Under the pieces are notes generated by a model. The model ran no database searches. It was not told the origin of the DNA and was given only the letters and a program-made list of their open reading frames with translations. From the NCBI RefSeq assembly GCF_022605165.1, contig NC_063077.1, positions 806,001 to 870,000 on the forward strand: DNA of 64,000 bases. The letters run 5' to 3'. A program made the translations under genes and the position numbers. Below are positions 44,021-55,684 of the stretch, in pieces. The stretch is from Purpureocillium takamizusanense. Its lineage: Eukaryota > Ascomycota > Sordariomycetes > Hypocreales > Ophiocordycipitaceae. Positions within the stretch are counted from its first letter, which is position 1. Each line of letters starts with the position of its first letter.

Positions 44021-46418
44021 TCATCGCCTTGCCTTGCCCTTGGGTTTGCCCGCCTTGCCCGCCTTCTTGCCGCCGCCTCTTCCCTTGGGCCCCGCCGCCG
44101 CCGCCGCCGCCGCGTTCTTGCCCTTCTTCCACAGCTTCTCGTCCGTCCTATCCGCTTTTGCGTCCAGCCTCTTCTTGTCCTTGTTGCTCAGCCGCCCGCT
44201 GCCCTTCTTCTTCATCGTTTCCCGCATGCCGTTGAGCTCCTCCCGCCCCGCCTCCTTAGCCTTCTTCTTGTCGTGCTGCGTCTCGAACCACGTGCGCTTG
44301 GGTCGCCCCTTGATCTCGGCCTCGTGTTCCATCATGTTCTCACCCTTCTTCACTTGCATCTCCGCATGCGCAAACTGCTTCTCCTCCTTCTCTTCCTGCA
44401 TCACGGCGTCGATCTCCTCCTCCATCTCGTCGATCTGCCCTTGCCACTTGTCTGCGTCGCCTGGCGAGATCACGCGACTCGTTATCTTGGCACCTTGCGC
44501 CTTGCCCGCCTTGACTGCCGACTTGACCACCTTGCGGTCCGTCTCGGCCGCGAGCGTTACCGCCACACCCTTGCGCCCCGCACGGGCCGTGCGGCCGACG
44601 CGGTGCACATAGATCTCCAGGGATTGTGGCGCCTCGTAGTTGATGACCGTGTCGACGCCCTTGATGTCGAGACCGCGCGACGCCAGATCTGTGGCCAGCA
44701 GATACGACACCTTGCCATCACGGAACGACTCGACGCTTTCAATTCGCTGTGCATGTTAGCAATCCGCTCCCCGCGTCTACCAGCGCCTCCTTACTAACCT
44801 GTGTCTGATTCATGCTTCCGTGCAACTCAGCGCAGGAGAGGTCCAACAGGCCAAAAATGATGCGCGCCCTGTGTGCCTCTTTCTTTTGCCGGAAAAATAT
44901 GATGACGCGCTCCGTGTAAAGCGTTTTGCAGAGGTGCACAAGGTAGCCCATGCGCTTCTCTTCGCGGCCGGGGCGCAGCCGCACAAACTCCTGCACCAGC
45001 GTGCCCACCGTCTTCTTTTGTGCGTCCACCATCAGCCTCACTGGCTTGTTCATGCCCAGACGGATGAGGCGGTCGACGGTCGACGTCATGGTGGCGGAGA
45101 AGAGCATCGTCTGGCGCGACTTGGGCAGCGTCGTGAGGATCTCGTTCAGCTCATCCGCAAATCCATCTTCCAGCATGCGATCGGCCTCGTCGAGCACCAG
45201 AATCTCGACCGTGTCGACGCTGAAGCTGGCCGAGTTGCGCATGTGGTCGATGAAGCGACCAGGAGTAGCAATGACCACGTCGGGCCGGCGCCGCAATTCC
45301 GCCTCCTGAACCTTGAGGCTTAGACCACCGACGGCCAGCGTGAACTTGATGTCGGTGTGAGATGCCAGTTTGGTAGCCACGGCATAGCACTGCATCGCCA
45401 ATTCACGAGTCGGCGTGAGGACCACAACGCGTGTCGTCGCCACCTTATTCGGGCGGTAGAGGAGACGCTCCAGGATGGGGATCATGAAAGCGCCCGTCTT
45501 GCCGGAACCCGTCACAGCGCCACCCACGAGATCTTTGCCCAGCAGTGCGATCGGTATCGTTTTGGATTGAATGGGCGTTGGTTTGGAGAAGCCGACGGCC
45601 GACAGTCCCTTCAGGATGGGGCGGGACAGCGACAGCGCCATGAAGGAGGAGACATCTGTCTTACCTGCCTTTTGCTTATCCTCGGGCGCAAAGAAAGCAT
45701 CCCGTTTGGCTTGCTCCTCCCGGTCTTCTTGGTCACTGGCGTCGGACTCGTTGTCTTCAGGGTGTGCGACCGGTGTGGCGACTGAGTCGTTATCCGAGGC
45801 GGCCTCATCGTCTTCGCCCTCGGCCCCCTTGTCTCCACCAGATTCATCCTCATCCTCCCAAGCGGCATTCATGCCGAAAGCATCGTCGGCGAGCACTTCA
45901 TCGGCATCGTCATCCAGATCGACCTCCATGCCGTTCTCGACCTCGGAATCCTCGGCGTCGCTGGGGTCAGCATCGCGGGCCAGTTCCTCGGCATCTGGTT
46001 GCGCGCCCTTGCCGTCCTTCTTCTCTCTTCTGCGTCGGATGATGTCGTCGATATCAACACCTTTCCGGTTCGAAGAGATACCCTTCCTGGCACCATCGAA
46101 GCCCCATCCCTCGAAATCCTCGTCCTCGCCGAGGCCGCCGTCTTCTGCGACAAACTCAAAATCTGAGTCCATGGCGCCGTCATCCTCGTCATTGCGCCCC
46201 CAAACACCCTCTGGGGCTTCTTCCTCCAGGCCCTCATCCTCTTCTATTTGATTCGCATTCTTCTTGACCTTCTTTGTCGGTTTGCTCTTCTTACTTGTCT
46301 TTGCCTTCTTCTTGGGAGGCGCGACTGCCTGCAACTCTTCATCCGCGACGGGGCCGTCCTCGTTGTCGGAGAGAGTGTAGATGAAGTCGTCGTCAGGTTT
46401 CCGTTTTTGCGGCGCCAT
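44021..46418 (-). CDS. DRS1: DEAD-box RNA helicase Drs1
   Basis: Nucleolar ATP-dependent RNA helicase for large-subunit ribosome assembly. Exons 46418-44799 and 44746-44021 around a 52-nt intron (GTTAGT...GCTAAC...CACAG, phase 0) give 781 aa. The N-terminal 250 residues are acidic with basic clusters ([20 protein letters not shown]) and [19 protein letters not shown]. Helicase motifs: Q motif [20 protein letters not shown], motif [12 protein letters not shown], Ia [25 protein letters not shown], then [25 protein letters not shown] and [12 protein letters not shown]. The basic C-tail ([20 protein letters not shown]) is usual for Drs1. All motifs are intact. Confidence 0.96.
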
Positions 46419-47392
46419 GACGGGGTGAGTAACGGGATTTGGCCCGAACGTTACCAGCAGAGGCGAGCTTTCATGAAGCGAAAAATTGGTATGGAGACGA
46501 GCAAGAAGGACCGTAGTCGCTGGTTTTCTGCCGCTTCAAAATTTTGGCGGTGAGGGATATTTTTGCCCGATTGGGCCGCCCCGGTGGACGAGGGCCTACA
46601 AAGGAAGTATACCACCACCACAAAGCAGAGTAAAGATACCTTGTAATGCAGCCTTTATCATCGAATGCCACAGCTGGACTGGACACTTCTTTGACCAGAC
46701 CTGTGTTGCTCATATTGGCGACGCCAGGACAGTATACGAGATTTTGTCTCAGACAGCACAGATGTCGCCGGTACGTAAGTCCCGACCTGGCCTCCGGGAC
46801 GTCGCAGCGGGCGCACCGCCAGTTGGATCAGCTTGCCCTGCCCACCCACTCCAGGCTGGAACCTGGAAGGGCGCTGCCCAGGTGCCTGCCGAGGCCTGGC
46901 GGTGACCTGAGCAGGAAATTCGGATGCGAGCGCTTCAGGCACCTCACAGCGCCAGAGGGCCCTAAAGAGCCCCAGAGCCGCCCTGGGCGGGGGGTACTAA
47001 TCTTAGGCGACGTTCGGGAGGGCCCGTTGTTTTCCCGGTACCTTGGCACTGTACCTCGCCCACTGCTGCCCCACCTCGGCCGTTGATTGGACGACCAGCG
47101 GCTTTGCTTAGGCCGCCCGTCATCTGGAACCGTCCATCCACCAGCTGGCCGGCTTGGTGGGTTAATTTCTCCAGGCACCCTTTTCCATCGCTGGCTCGCC
47201 ATTCTTCTTCATCTCCCGTTTCTCGATACCCGGTGCTTTTTAGTCTTTCCTTTTCGTCTGCGGCATCGTCTCGAGCGTTACATCTCCACCGAGCAGCTTC
47301 ATACCACCCACCCTCCGCTCTGGACCGCGACTCGTTGCGTTGCGATTCTGTGCCCCCGCCGCACAGCGACCGAGCCGACACAAACAAACAAG
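46419..47392. other. Divergent promoter of Drs1 and EB1 genes
   Basis: About 970 bp between two divergently transcribed conserved genes. CT-rich leader sequence runs into the EB1 start (about 47200-47390). No other gene is supported. Confidence 0.5.
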
Positions 47393-48344
47393 ATGGGCGA
47401 GTCCAGGTCGGTGGTGCCCGACACTCGTCGCGAGCCCGCAAGACGGTCCACTCTGACACAATCACAGGCAGGAGCTCGTGCAATGGCTGAACAGCCTCCT
47501 CCAGCTCAACATCACCAAGGTTGAGCAGTGCGGCACTGGGTAGGTTGAGTTGGCCCTGCTGCCCCTCCCCCGCTTCTTCTCCGACCGCGCTTCGCCCTCG
47601 AGCGGTGCTGCTCTGGCGCGCACGACACGACGACTGACCACGGCGCGTTTTGCAGAGCCGCTCTGTGCCAGGTGTTTGACAGCATCTACATGGACGTTCC
47701 CATGTCCAAGGTCAAGTTCAACGCCAGCGGAGAGTGGGCATACGTGCAGAACTTCAAGGTGCTCCAGAGTAAGCAGTGACTGGCTCCACCGCCCGCTTCG
47801 CTCGTTGTCGCGACTGACGGCCAAAGACATCTTCTCCAAGCACCAGATCGAAAAGCCCATTCCCGTCGAAGCCCTCATCAAGTGCAAGATGCAGGACAAC
47901 CTCGAATTTCTCCAGTGGACCAAAAAGTTCTGGGACCTCAACTTCCCCGACCACGACTACGACGCCGTCGCCCGCAGAAAAGGTGGCGCTCTCCCCAGCT
48001 CTGGCAAAGCGCCCATCACGACTGGTGGCGCGCGGAGGGGAGGCACCACGCCCTCGACGGGAGCCCCCCGCCTCGCCAAGGCCGCCGGCCCCGGTACCGC
48101 GGCCTTGCAACAGGAGAATGCAGCGCTCAAGGAGACGGTCTCTGGGCTCGAACGGGAGCGCGACTTCTACTTCAGCAAGCTGCGCGATATTGAACTACTG
48201 ATTCAGGAGGCTGTCGAGGAGGACCCGGAGCTCGGGAAGGATGGCACCCTCATTTCGCAGATTCAGGCCGTCCTCTACTCGACCGAGGAGGGCTTCGAGA
48301 TCCCCGCCGAGGAGGGTGCTCTCGACGACCAGGAGACCTTTTAG
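47393..48344 (+). CDS. EB1-family microtubule plus-end protein (Mal3/Bim1)
   Basis: Tracks growing microtubule tips. Four exons: 47393-47406, 47468-47539, 47656-47768 and 47827-48344; introns of 61, 116 and 58 nt, 238 aa. The 14-nt first exon (MGESR) is typical of fungal EB1 genes and is confirmed by the junction to QELVQWLNSLLQLNITKVEQ. The calponin-homology domain covers about residues 1-110 (CGTGAALCQVFDSIYMDVP, LEFLQWTKKFWDLNFPDHDY). A Ser/Gly/Pro linker follows, then a coiled-coil EB-homology domain with FYFSKLRDIELLIQEAVEED. The C-terminus DDQETF ends in an acidic plus aromatic residue, similar to the EEY/F tails recognised by CAP-Gly domains. All parts are intact. Confidence 0.96.
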
Positions 48345-49696
48345 ACGGCAGCGCAATCGGTGTGATAGGGCAGAACGCGGGCGGCTGGGCGTTTAGAGCA
48401 CATGAAAAAGGGTCTGGCTGGGAAGGGCTGGCAAGCCGGGCATCGCCAGTCGAGTGTATAAGGCGTAATGAGCCGTGAGTGCGGCGCGGGTATTGACTTG
48501 GTCGGGACACTCCGCAGCCTGGGGGCGGTCTAGAGCATGTTGGACAGTTAGTTAGGGGGCTCCTCAGCCAATGCAACAGTTTGAGAAGTCTGTTGAAGCA
48601 AGTCGCCGGATATCGGCATAATATTTCAGCGGCCTTTGTGTTGTCAGCATGATGTGTAGGGTAAGCAGAGACAATTGGCGACGATGTGGCGATGCGCACC
48701 CGATGTGTGGCTTGGCGATCACAGCGGGTGCAGGGGACGAAGTCAGTCATGGCTAAATTTGCCTATTTGGTTTCCAAGCAGATGATCTGATTTGGGAGCG
48801 TGAATAGGTGGGATGGATGCGGGGACGCGGGCGTGGACAGGTTAGAGTGGGCAATGGGTAGGCCGACAGTGAGCTTCCAAGTTTGCTCCAGGCAATAGGC
48901 AGGTGAGGGTAAAAGGCGGCAGAGCTTCTGCCTGCGCTCTGAGGGCGGACGGGGTGAGCACAGTAGTTATATCGTAACGACAACTGAATATGCAAGGCAG
49001 GTTTGGCAGTCCATTCCATAGTGTGATGGAACGTCCACGAGGACGTTGCACGGACTCAGTCTGCGTGTCACGGGCTGGGAGAGACAACCTCACGATGATG
49101 ATGAGCAGTGAGCACGGGGGCGGGCAGCGGCCTCGCTCTCAGGTGGAGCAAACATCCGACCAGCATCATAGGTAGAATCATCTGGGGCTGGAATCCACTG
49201 AGGCATCTGCGCCTCTACCTTCAATAGTACTTCGTGCAGGCGAAGCAGGGTTCGACAGAGCGACACTGGAGAAGCTGGAGGAAGCGGCCGCCCTACAGCA
49301 CCCCTGGAGCCACTAGAGCGCCCCGCCGCCATCTCGCCCGCTCGCGCTAACGTCGCTGCAGAGCCGTGCTGGGCTGCAGATTGGCGGTCTCCGACCACGC
49401 CTTATTACTGCCACGGGCGGCTACTCGGGGCAGCGGGCTTGCATCTGGATCGTCATTGACCCAACTCCATCCACCCTGGACGGCTCACACCTGCGCCCCA
49501 GAGGAAAGTCACACGACGCCACCGATCCCGACGCCTGCTCTCGATACATTACCGGGCAACTCGACACTCGCTCGTCCACAAAATAGAGCCATCGAATCAT
49601 CGCCGCGACTCTTGTGCATTGAATTACCGACCGACGAAACCCCCCTTCCCTTTCCCGCTAGAGAGAGCGCAAACGCAGGGACGAGCACGCGTGGCC
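48345..49696. other. Spacer between EB1 and Vam7 genes
   Basis: Contains the EB1 3' end and the Vam7 promoter and leader. Overlapping GC-rich frames on both strands show no domain wording. Confidence 0.4.
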
Positions 49697-50791
49697 ATGG
49701 CACCGCCACCCGAAATCGCCATCCCATCGACGAGCGTCTCCGAAGAGGGCTCGTCCAAGCCCTACACGCTCTACAACATCACGCTCCGCCTGCCGCTCCG
49801 CTCTTATATCGTCCAGAAGCGCTACTCCGACTTCGCGAGCCTCCACGCGGCCCTCGTCGAGCACGTCGGTGCGCCGCCGCCGCACCCGCTGCCTGGCAAG
49901 CACTGGCTCAAGTCGACCGTCTCGTCGCCGGCGCTGGCGCGGGAGCGGCAGCTCGGCCTCGAGAAATATCTGCGCACCATTGCAGAGACGCCCGACCGCC
50001 GATGGCGCGACACGTCGGCGTGGCGATCCTTCCTCAACCTGCCCAGCGTGGGCAGCACCACGAGCTCCGCCGTGTCCGCGGCGGGCATGGTGGGCAACGC
50101 GGCAGCGGGCGCGGCCGACCCCGGCACGTGGCTGGATATGCACCGGGAGCTCAAGGTCTGCCTGCACGAGGCGAGGCAGTGCCTGTCGCGACGGGATGGG
50201 GCCGCCGAGGGGAGCAACAGTACGGCCGTAGCCGAGGCGGGTACCGGGGCGAAGAGAGCGCTCGTCAAGGCGGGAAGCCTCGTGGCGACGTTGACGGACG
50301 GGTTGAGGAAGATTCAGGAATCGGCCCGGCTGGGCGACGGGGAGCTGCGGAGGAGGCGGGACCTGGTCTCGGCGGCACGCATGGAGCGCGACGTCCTGGA
50401 GAAGCTCTCCAACAACATGCCCTCGTCAGCATCATCCAACGGACGCGGTGGCAGCAGCGCGCAGGGCCCGCCCTCGGCGTCGGAAAAGGCGACGCTGCTA
50501 CGCGGCGGCAAGCCGGCTGGCGGGCGTGTGCTTGGGGCGCCGCTGCCGGAGACGGAACGGACTAGAGAGCTGGACAACACGGGGGTGCTGCTGCTGCAGA
50601 AGCAGGAGATGGCGGCGCAGGACGAGCAGCTGGAGCAGCTGACGGCCATCATCCGGCGGCAGCGCGAGATGGGCCTGCAAATCAACGAAGAGGTGGAGGC
50701 GCAGAGCGAGATGCTCGACCGCATGGAGCAGGACGCGACGCGCCTCCAGGGCAAGGTCAACGTGGCGAACAACCGCATCCGCAAGATGTGA
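49697..50791 (+). CDS. VAM7: Vam7-type PX-domain Qc-SNARE
   Basis: Vacuolar fusion SNARE recruited by PI3P through its PX domain. The start MAPPPEIAIP at 49697 gives 364 aa; the frame upstream has no ATG. PX domain about residues 10-115: YTLYNITLRLPLRSYIVQKR with the RYSDF lipid-site motif, PLPGKHWLKS and RQLGLEKYLRTIAETPDRRW. The middle is Ala/Gly-rich. The SNARE motif fills the last 65 residues, with heptads around EQLEQLTAIIRRQREMGL, the zero-layer Gln in INEEVEAQ, and a family-typical end VNVANNRIRKM. Known Vam7 proteins have no membrane anchor and stop about here. Oddly, the TGA stop is followed by C and by an in-frame hydrophobic stretch (see next entry). Confidence 0.93.
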   Translation: MAPPPEIAIPSTSVSEEGSSKPYTLYNITLRLPLRSYIVQKRYSDFASLHAALVEHVGAPPPHPLPGKHWLKSTVSSPALARERQLGLEKYLRTIAETPDRRWRDTSAWRSFLNLPSVGSTTSSAVSAAGMVGNAAAGAADPGTWLDMHRELKVCLHEARQCLSRRDGAAEGSNSTAVAEAGTGAKRALVKAGSLVATLTDGLRKIQESARLGDGELRRRRDLVSAARMERDVLEKLSNNMPSSASSNGRGGSSAQGPPSASEKATLLRGGKPAGGRVLGAPLPETERTRELDNTGVLLLQKQEMAAQDEQLEQLTAIIRRQREMGLQINEEVEAQSEMLDRMEQDATRLQGKVNVANNRIRKM

Positions 50792-50944
50792 CTGGCCGCC
50801 GCGGTGCTGGGCTGGGCGCTGAGAGCCGTGCTCGTTACGCTCGAGGCCGTCGCGTGGTGCCTCTGGCTGGCGGCACGGGTCGCGGGCGGGCTGTCGTGGC
50901 TGGGCGAGGCGCTTCTGATTCTGCTGGGGAGCATGGCCCCCTAA
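50792..50944 (+). other. In-frame hydrophobic extension after the Vam7 stop
   Basis: Directly after TGA (50789-50791) the same frame is open for 50 codons to TAA at 50942. The encoded stretch is dominated by Leu, Ala, Val and Trp, for example AAAVLGWALRAVLVTLEAVA and later GEALLILLG, and would make one or two membrane-spanning segments. The stop context is TGA-CTG, one base away from the leaky TGA-CTA context. It may be coincidence: in GC-rich DNA a frame rich in CTG and GCG codons reads as hydrophobic by chance. Confidence 0.35.
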
Positions 50945-53788
50945 CGAATCATCCCGCCACCTACGTACTCAGCTGCTAATATGGTATTCGCTCATACGTG
51001 CGAAGTATGTGAGAATACTTAGGACAGATGGTCTCGTCAGCTGGGGCGGGGTGGGACGGGATAGGGTGGAATAGCAGGCGTCTTCTTTTATGTTGGATTT
51101 CCCCAAGGGTACCGCGAATGCTGTTTGCGACGAGCGAATCGAGCGGGAGCCCAGGGCAAGAGCGTTTTCGCTGCTCATCAGGCGTGGGTCACTCTATGGT
51201 GGTATCGCGGAGGTAATGCGGAGAGTCCTGCATGAAGTCTGCCTCTGCCCCGTTGTACTGGAAGTGTATGGAATTGACGAGGGTCACACACACATATACG
51301 TATGTAGTGTGTACTTGTATTCATACCTGCAGCACTATATGCAGCGCATATGAACCAACTTACGAGCCAGCGACTTGGACAGTCCGAACGTCTTTGTGAT
51401 GTCTGCTTGTACTACATACATGTATATACGGACAGTATAGTGCGCGTAAGACGAGATGAATAGACGGGCCCTTGCATGGGCCGACTCGGCTACAACGCGT
51501 TGCGTGAGAGGTCGCACAAAAGGGGCCCGAGCGGGACTCCTGACCTTGGACCATCTGCCAACTACGGATGGAGTTGGTCGAAGGGCTCCTGTGGCAGTGT
51601 CTGCGTGAAACTGCAAGAGGCCATCATTTTTGCGTCCCTACTATGTACGTGCGTGTAGGCCATGCTTTGCCGAGGCATCGCGGGCGGGAGGCAATGGATG
51701 GCTACTACGGGTGTCTTTCGGACCCTGGGGACGGAGTTTGGCGGCTGGTTCTCCCCCCACTTGGTGCCCCTAGTGGCGGCTACGTCACCGCTCACCCGCG
51801 CCTCCCCCTAAGCGGCCGCTGGACGCGACCGGCCTAGTGCCGTTGCCACGACAACCTGGACCCACGTGGTGGCCCGAGATCCATTTGCCCCGTTCGAGGC
51901 AGCGGTGCTGAGATTGATTCCCGAGGGGAAGCTTTGTTAGAGGGTGCAATTGTTGGCTCTGCTAGAGCGAGAGGGGGGGGGGGGGGGGGGGGGAAAAAAG
52001 GGTACGCTTTTGTCGGGGGCGCGCCGTGACATCTGTATATACTTTGTGAGAACGCAACGGCGAACAGTCTGGCGCTTCACTAGACAGGGTGCAGTGGCAG
52101 GCCTGGCCCTCACCAGGCGGGGATCCAGCGCCCACGAGAGAACCCTGGGTCGTCCGCTGGGATTCGCCCGGAGGCCCTGGGCCGTGCCGCCGCGGATGTG
52201 ATGATGGATGGGATTGGGGGAAGAGGGCCCGCTTCCACTGCTTCTAGGCTGTCTGGCTGAAGCAGCTTGACCGCCAGAACAAGGAGGGGGACAGCGCGAG
52301 GCAGCCCATCGCGAGACTCGTCGACGCGCGGCGGCGGGGCTGGGGGTCCCTATTGGAGACGCCTACTAACTATTCGTACATACCACTAGTACATGTAGAA
52401 AGCGCCGGGACCGAGCTCGTTGTCGTCGTGGTCGATTGGAAACGAATCGGACGACCGACAGGTAATGTGATGGATTGGGGGGAAGCCCACAACGGTCGCA
52501 CGACGTGACAATGGTTCGTTCGCTGTCGCTGCTGCAGCTGGCTGTTGCACTCGGCACGGGGTTCTTCTGTTGGTGGATCGTCGTGTTGTTGATCTTTGCC
52601 AGGCTGTCGTCGGGAACTGGACTGGACTGGACGAGCTCTTGCTCGCTCGTTTCGGCGGGATTGATGAGTGGCCATGAAGTCGACGCTTTGAGTCCCTGTG
52701 AGTGAGTGGCCGGCCCATGGTGGCGCGCGACTGCCCGTCGGCTGACGAGTCGGGGATGAGGTGAGGTGACGAATTTTGCTCGTTAGACGTCAAGTTTCAT
52801 GTTTTGATAGGTTGGCGACTCCGGCAGATGCCGTCCAGGCGTTCTTCTTGCGTCCGAATCTCAGGGCAGTCGAAGCTGGTACTTACCTCTAGGAGGATGT
52901 TGGCTGGCTAGCTGGCTGGCTGGTTGGGCGGATTCTGTCTGTTCCAGGTTCCATCCTGGGCCCGCCGTTTCCTTTTTTTGTCAGCGATGCCGCAGCTCAA
53001 TAAGTCACCTAACCTCAATGCGCACCCGCCCCATCAAACGATTCCCATCCATTGGACGGACGGGAGCCCGGGCCAGCTGCCAATTGGCAGACCCCCGGCA
53101 GTGGGCACCACCTCACTGTCCCTCCCCTCCCCACACCAGGGTTCCATTGTTGCGCGGGCAGGTTGCAAGAGGCTGCCCGGTGGGAGCCCAATCCAGGTAA
53201 ACAACCACCACCACCACTGCCTGAAAACTGCCTGTCCCATTGCCATGCTGTCAGCGACGCCGCCAAAAAAAGTCACAAGCTTGTCACCTCAACCACAAAT
53301 TTCCCTCGCCTCTTTCTTGTTCTCTCTTTTCTCCCTCCCTCCCCATACCTACCGTACCGATTAACCCCTCCCTTCTCCTTTCCCCATACTAACCCGACAG
53401 TTGCAGCTGCGACAGCTCGGACCGACACCAACGCCTGGGTCGACGACTTCTGTGCATTCGTCGCATTGTTCCTTGCAGTCGTTTGTTTCCTTGGGCCGTC
53501 TTGTCGTCTGCATTTGCTGGAGCCTGGCGTTTGTTTCCTTTGCCGTAACCTGTGCCGTCTCCTTTTCCCTGCATCGGTGAGCCTTCCCCATCGCGCACCA
53601 AAGTGCTGTCGATGCGCCGGCGCCCAGGTCAACAGCCGAACGCTGACCTCTCGGCCGCAGTCGTCTCTTCGTCTCCGTTGGCCACATGGATTTCGCGACA
53701 TCGCCATAGACCGAGCACTCGCCTCCATTTGCACCGACACCACCACACACGAGCTGCCGCCTGGATCGCCCCGTGCTGAGCGGCCGAC
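50945..53788. other. 2.8-kb non-coding stretch
   Basis: Contains an ACATATA-rich patch near 51285-51435, a G21 tract at 51973-51993, GGCTGGCT repeats near 52905-52925 and a CT-rich leader before the next gene. No frame has sustained coding character. Confidence 0.45.
51973..51993 (+). repeat. G21 homopolymer
   Basis: Uninterrupted guanine run, followed by A6; a potential quadruplex-forming tract and a likely spot for length error in the assembly. Confidence 0.9.
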
Positions 53789-55684
53789 ATGAGCGCGCCG
53801 CCTCCGCCCCCACCCCATGGCGAGGCGCCTCGCTCGTCGGGCCTGCCGCCTGGCAAGTACGACATCTTCGTCATACCAGAGCACTCTGCTGGCTCGGGAT
53901 TCCTGTACCTGCCGTCATTGCAGCCCAACGTCAACAGCTTCGCCGCCGGCTTCGCCTCGGCACTCATCCTCGTTGCCGTATTCCAGAGCATGGCCCCTGC
54001 CTTCAAGGTATGGTGGGAGGGTTTTCAGGGCCTGGGCAACATGGGTATAACGCTGCTCATCCTGGGCGTGGGCTTCGGCGCCTGGTCGCTGGGTCGGACG
54101 CAAAACGACACCCCGCCCGGCGCCAGGCCGGGCCCGTCGGCGGCGGGAGGAGGCGGTTCAGCAGGCTTTGGCGCCTCCGCCTCGGGATCTCACGCCGGTC
54201 CGCCGCCGCCGCCGCACGGCGATTCAAGCCCACCCCCTCCTCCTCAGCAAGACAAGCCCAAGCCCTCTTGGCAGCAACAACGGTCGACGCCGCAGCCAGG
54301 GACCACAAAAGCCGATACGCCCAAGGGATCGTGGGAAAAGGCTCGCGAAGAGACGCGGAAAAAGGAAGAAGAGCGCAAGACAAGGGAGGCCGAACAGAAG
54401 CGACGCGAGGAGGCGGCCAAGAGACTGGCTGAGCTGCGCGCCAAGGAGGCGAGGGAGCGGCAGGAGAGGGAAAAGGACCGCGAGCGCAAGGAAAAAGAAG
54501 CCCAAGACAAGAAGGACAAGGACCTCGCCGACAAGAGGAAGAAGGACCTGGAAGAGAAGCTGGCCAACGAGAAGAAGGAAAAAGAGGCAAAGGAGCACAA
54601 GCTTCGCGAGGAGCAACAAAGAGCGGCCGCGGCGGGCACGGGTCGCGGCGCCAGCAGCTCGTACGCCTACTCGGGCGTTGGCGAAAAGACGAGCATGTGG
54701 CCCAACGGCCGGCCAAACGTTGCGCCCTCGCAGGCCGGCTCGCCGTCCAAGAGCCCGCCCAGCCCCGGTAAGAAGCCGCCGGCGCCGACAGCCAAGACGT
54801 ACGTCAGCGCCGACGAGGACGCGCACTCGTTCCGGCCCTATGACCAGCCAAAGACGTCGCGGCGCAGGCCCTCGCTTTCGTCCATGGGCGGGTCCGAGTC
54901 GTCGTGGGCGCCATCGCACACGACCGCTCGCACGTCTCCGCCACCGTCGTTCCGCGGCCCCTACACCACCAAGGACCCGGACAAGATCGTCATCAACGCC
55001 GTCTACCTCTTCATGAACCAGTTCGCCAAGACGCCGGCCAGCCAGCTCGTGTCGGGTATTGGATCGGTGACGGACGGGCTGATCCTTCGCATCACCACCG
55101 AGGGCCTTTTCATCGACGACGATGTCCGAGGCGTCCCGCAGCGCGAATGGGACGTCAAGGCGTGGACCCTCAAACATGTCGAGGTATGGTGCCCCCCGCA
55201 CTGTTTGAATTCTGCTGCGACTGCTGCTGCTGCTTCTTCCGCGTCTGCTTCGAACCCCGCCGCTGGTGCAAAGAGTCCTCCCCACGTGCTTTTCAAGTTG
55301 GCCACGGCCCGCCGCAACGCAGACAGGGACGCCAAGGTCCTCACGGGCGATGAAGCCGATGCGTACCTGACTGAGATGCTGCGTGCCTGCAAAGATTGCT
55401 GTCGCCTTGGCTTGTGCGAGCGGACTTTCAAGAATACTAACATCCAATCCCCCTCGGGCCAGACCGGAGGCTGGAAGGCCAAGGGCCTGCACATTCTCCG
55501 CGCCAACGTCCGTGACCAAGAGGGCAAGCGGTACATGTTTGTGCTGGACGAGACGGAGAGCTGGAAGGTGGCCGTCGGGCTGCAGCGTCTGCGCCGCGGC
55601 ACGCAGGTACGCCAGTTGGGCGTGAGCAGCATGTCGCCGTCGGAGGCCCGAGGCACGCTGGAGACGCTTGGGTGGGCCGAGTGA
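53789..55684 (+). CDS. Conserved fungal membrane protein with long charged coil
   Basis: A single 631-aa frame starting MSAPPPPPPHGEAPRSSGLP. Two hydrophobic segments sit near the N-terminus (FAAGFASALILVAVFQSMAP, about 51-71, and GITLLILGVGFGAWSLG, about 86-102). A Gly/Pro linker and a highly charged Arg/Lys/Glu coiled coil (about 185-280, for example EKDRERKEKEAQDKKDKDLA) follow. The C-terminal region from about 390 is folded: DKIVINAVYLFMNQFAKTPA, GSVTDGLILRITTEGLFIDD, KGLHILRANVRDQEGKRYMF and WKVAVGLQRLRRGTQ. It reads like a family found across filamentous ascomycetes but I cannot name a function. The internal GTATGG at 55183 could be a donor, but the frame stays open, so no intron is assumed. 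Confidence 0.82.
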   Translation: MSAPPPPPPHGEAPRSSGLPPGKYDIFVIPEHSAGSGFLYLPSLQPNVNSFAAGFASALILVAVFQSMAPAFKVWWEGFQGLGNMGITLLILGVGFGAWSLGRTQNDTPPGARPGPSAAGGGGSAGFGASASGSHAGPPPPPHGDSSPPPPPQQDKPKPSWQQQRSTPQPGTTKADTPKGSWEKAREETRKKEEERKTREAEQKRREEAAKRLAELRAKEARERQEREKDRERKEKEAQDKKDKDLADKRKKDLEEKLANEKKEKEAKEHKLREEQQRAAAAGTGRGASSSYAYSGVGEKTSMWPNGRPNVAPSQAGSPSKSPPSPGKKPPAPTAKTYVSADEDAHSFRPYDQPKTSRRRPSLSSMGGSESSWAPSHTTARTSPPPSFRGPYTTKDPDKIVINAVYLFMNQFAKTPASQLVSGIGSVTDGLILRITTEGLFIDDDVRGVPQREWDVKAWTLKHVEVWCPPHCLNSAATAAAASSASASNPAAGAKSPPHVLFKLATARRNADRDAKVLTGDEADAYLTEMLRACKDCCRLGLCERTFKNTNIQSPSGQTGGWKAKGLHILRANVRDQEGKRYMFVLDETESWKVAVGLQRLRRGTQVRQLGVSSMSPSEARGTLETLGWAE

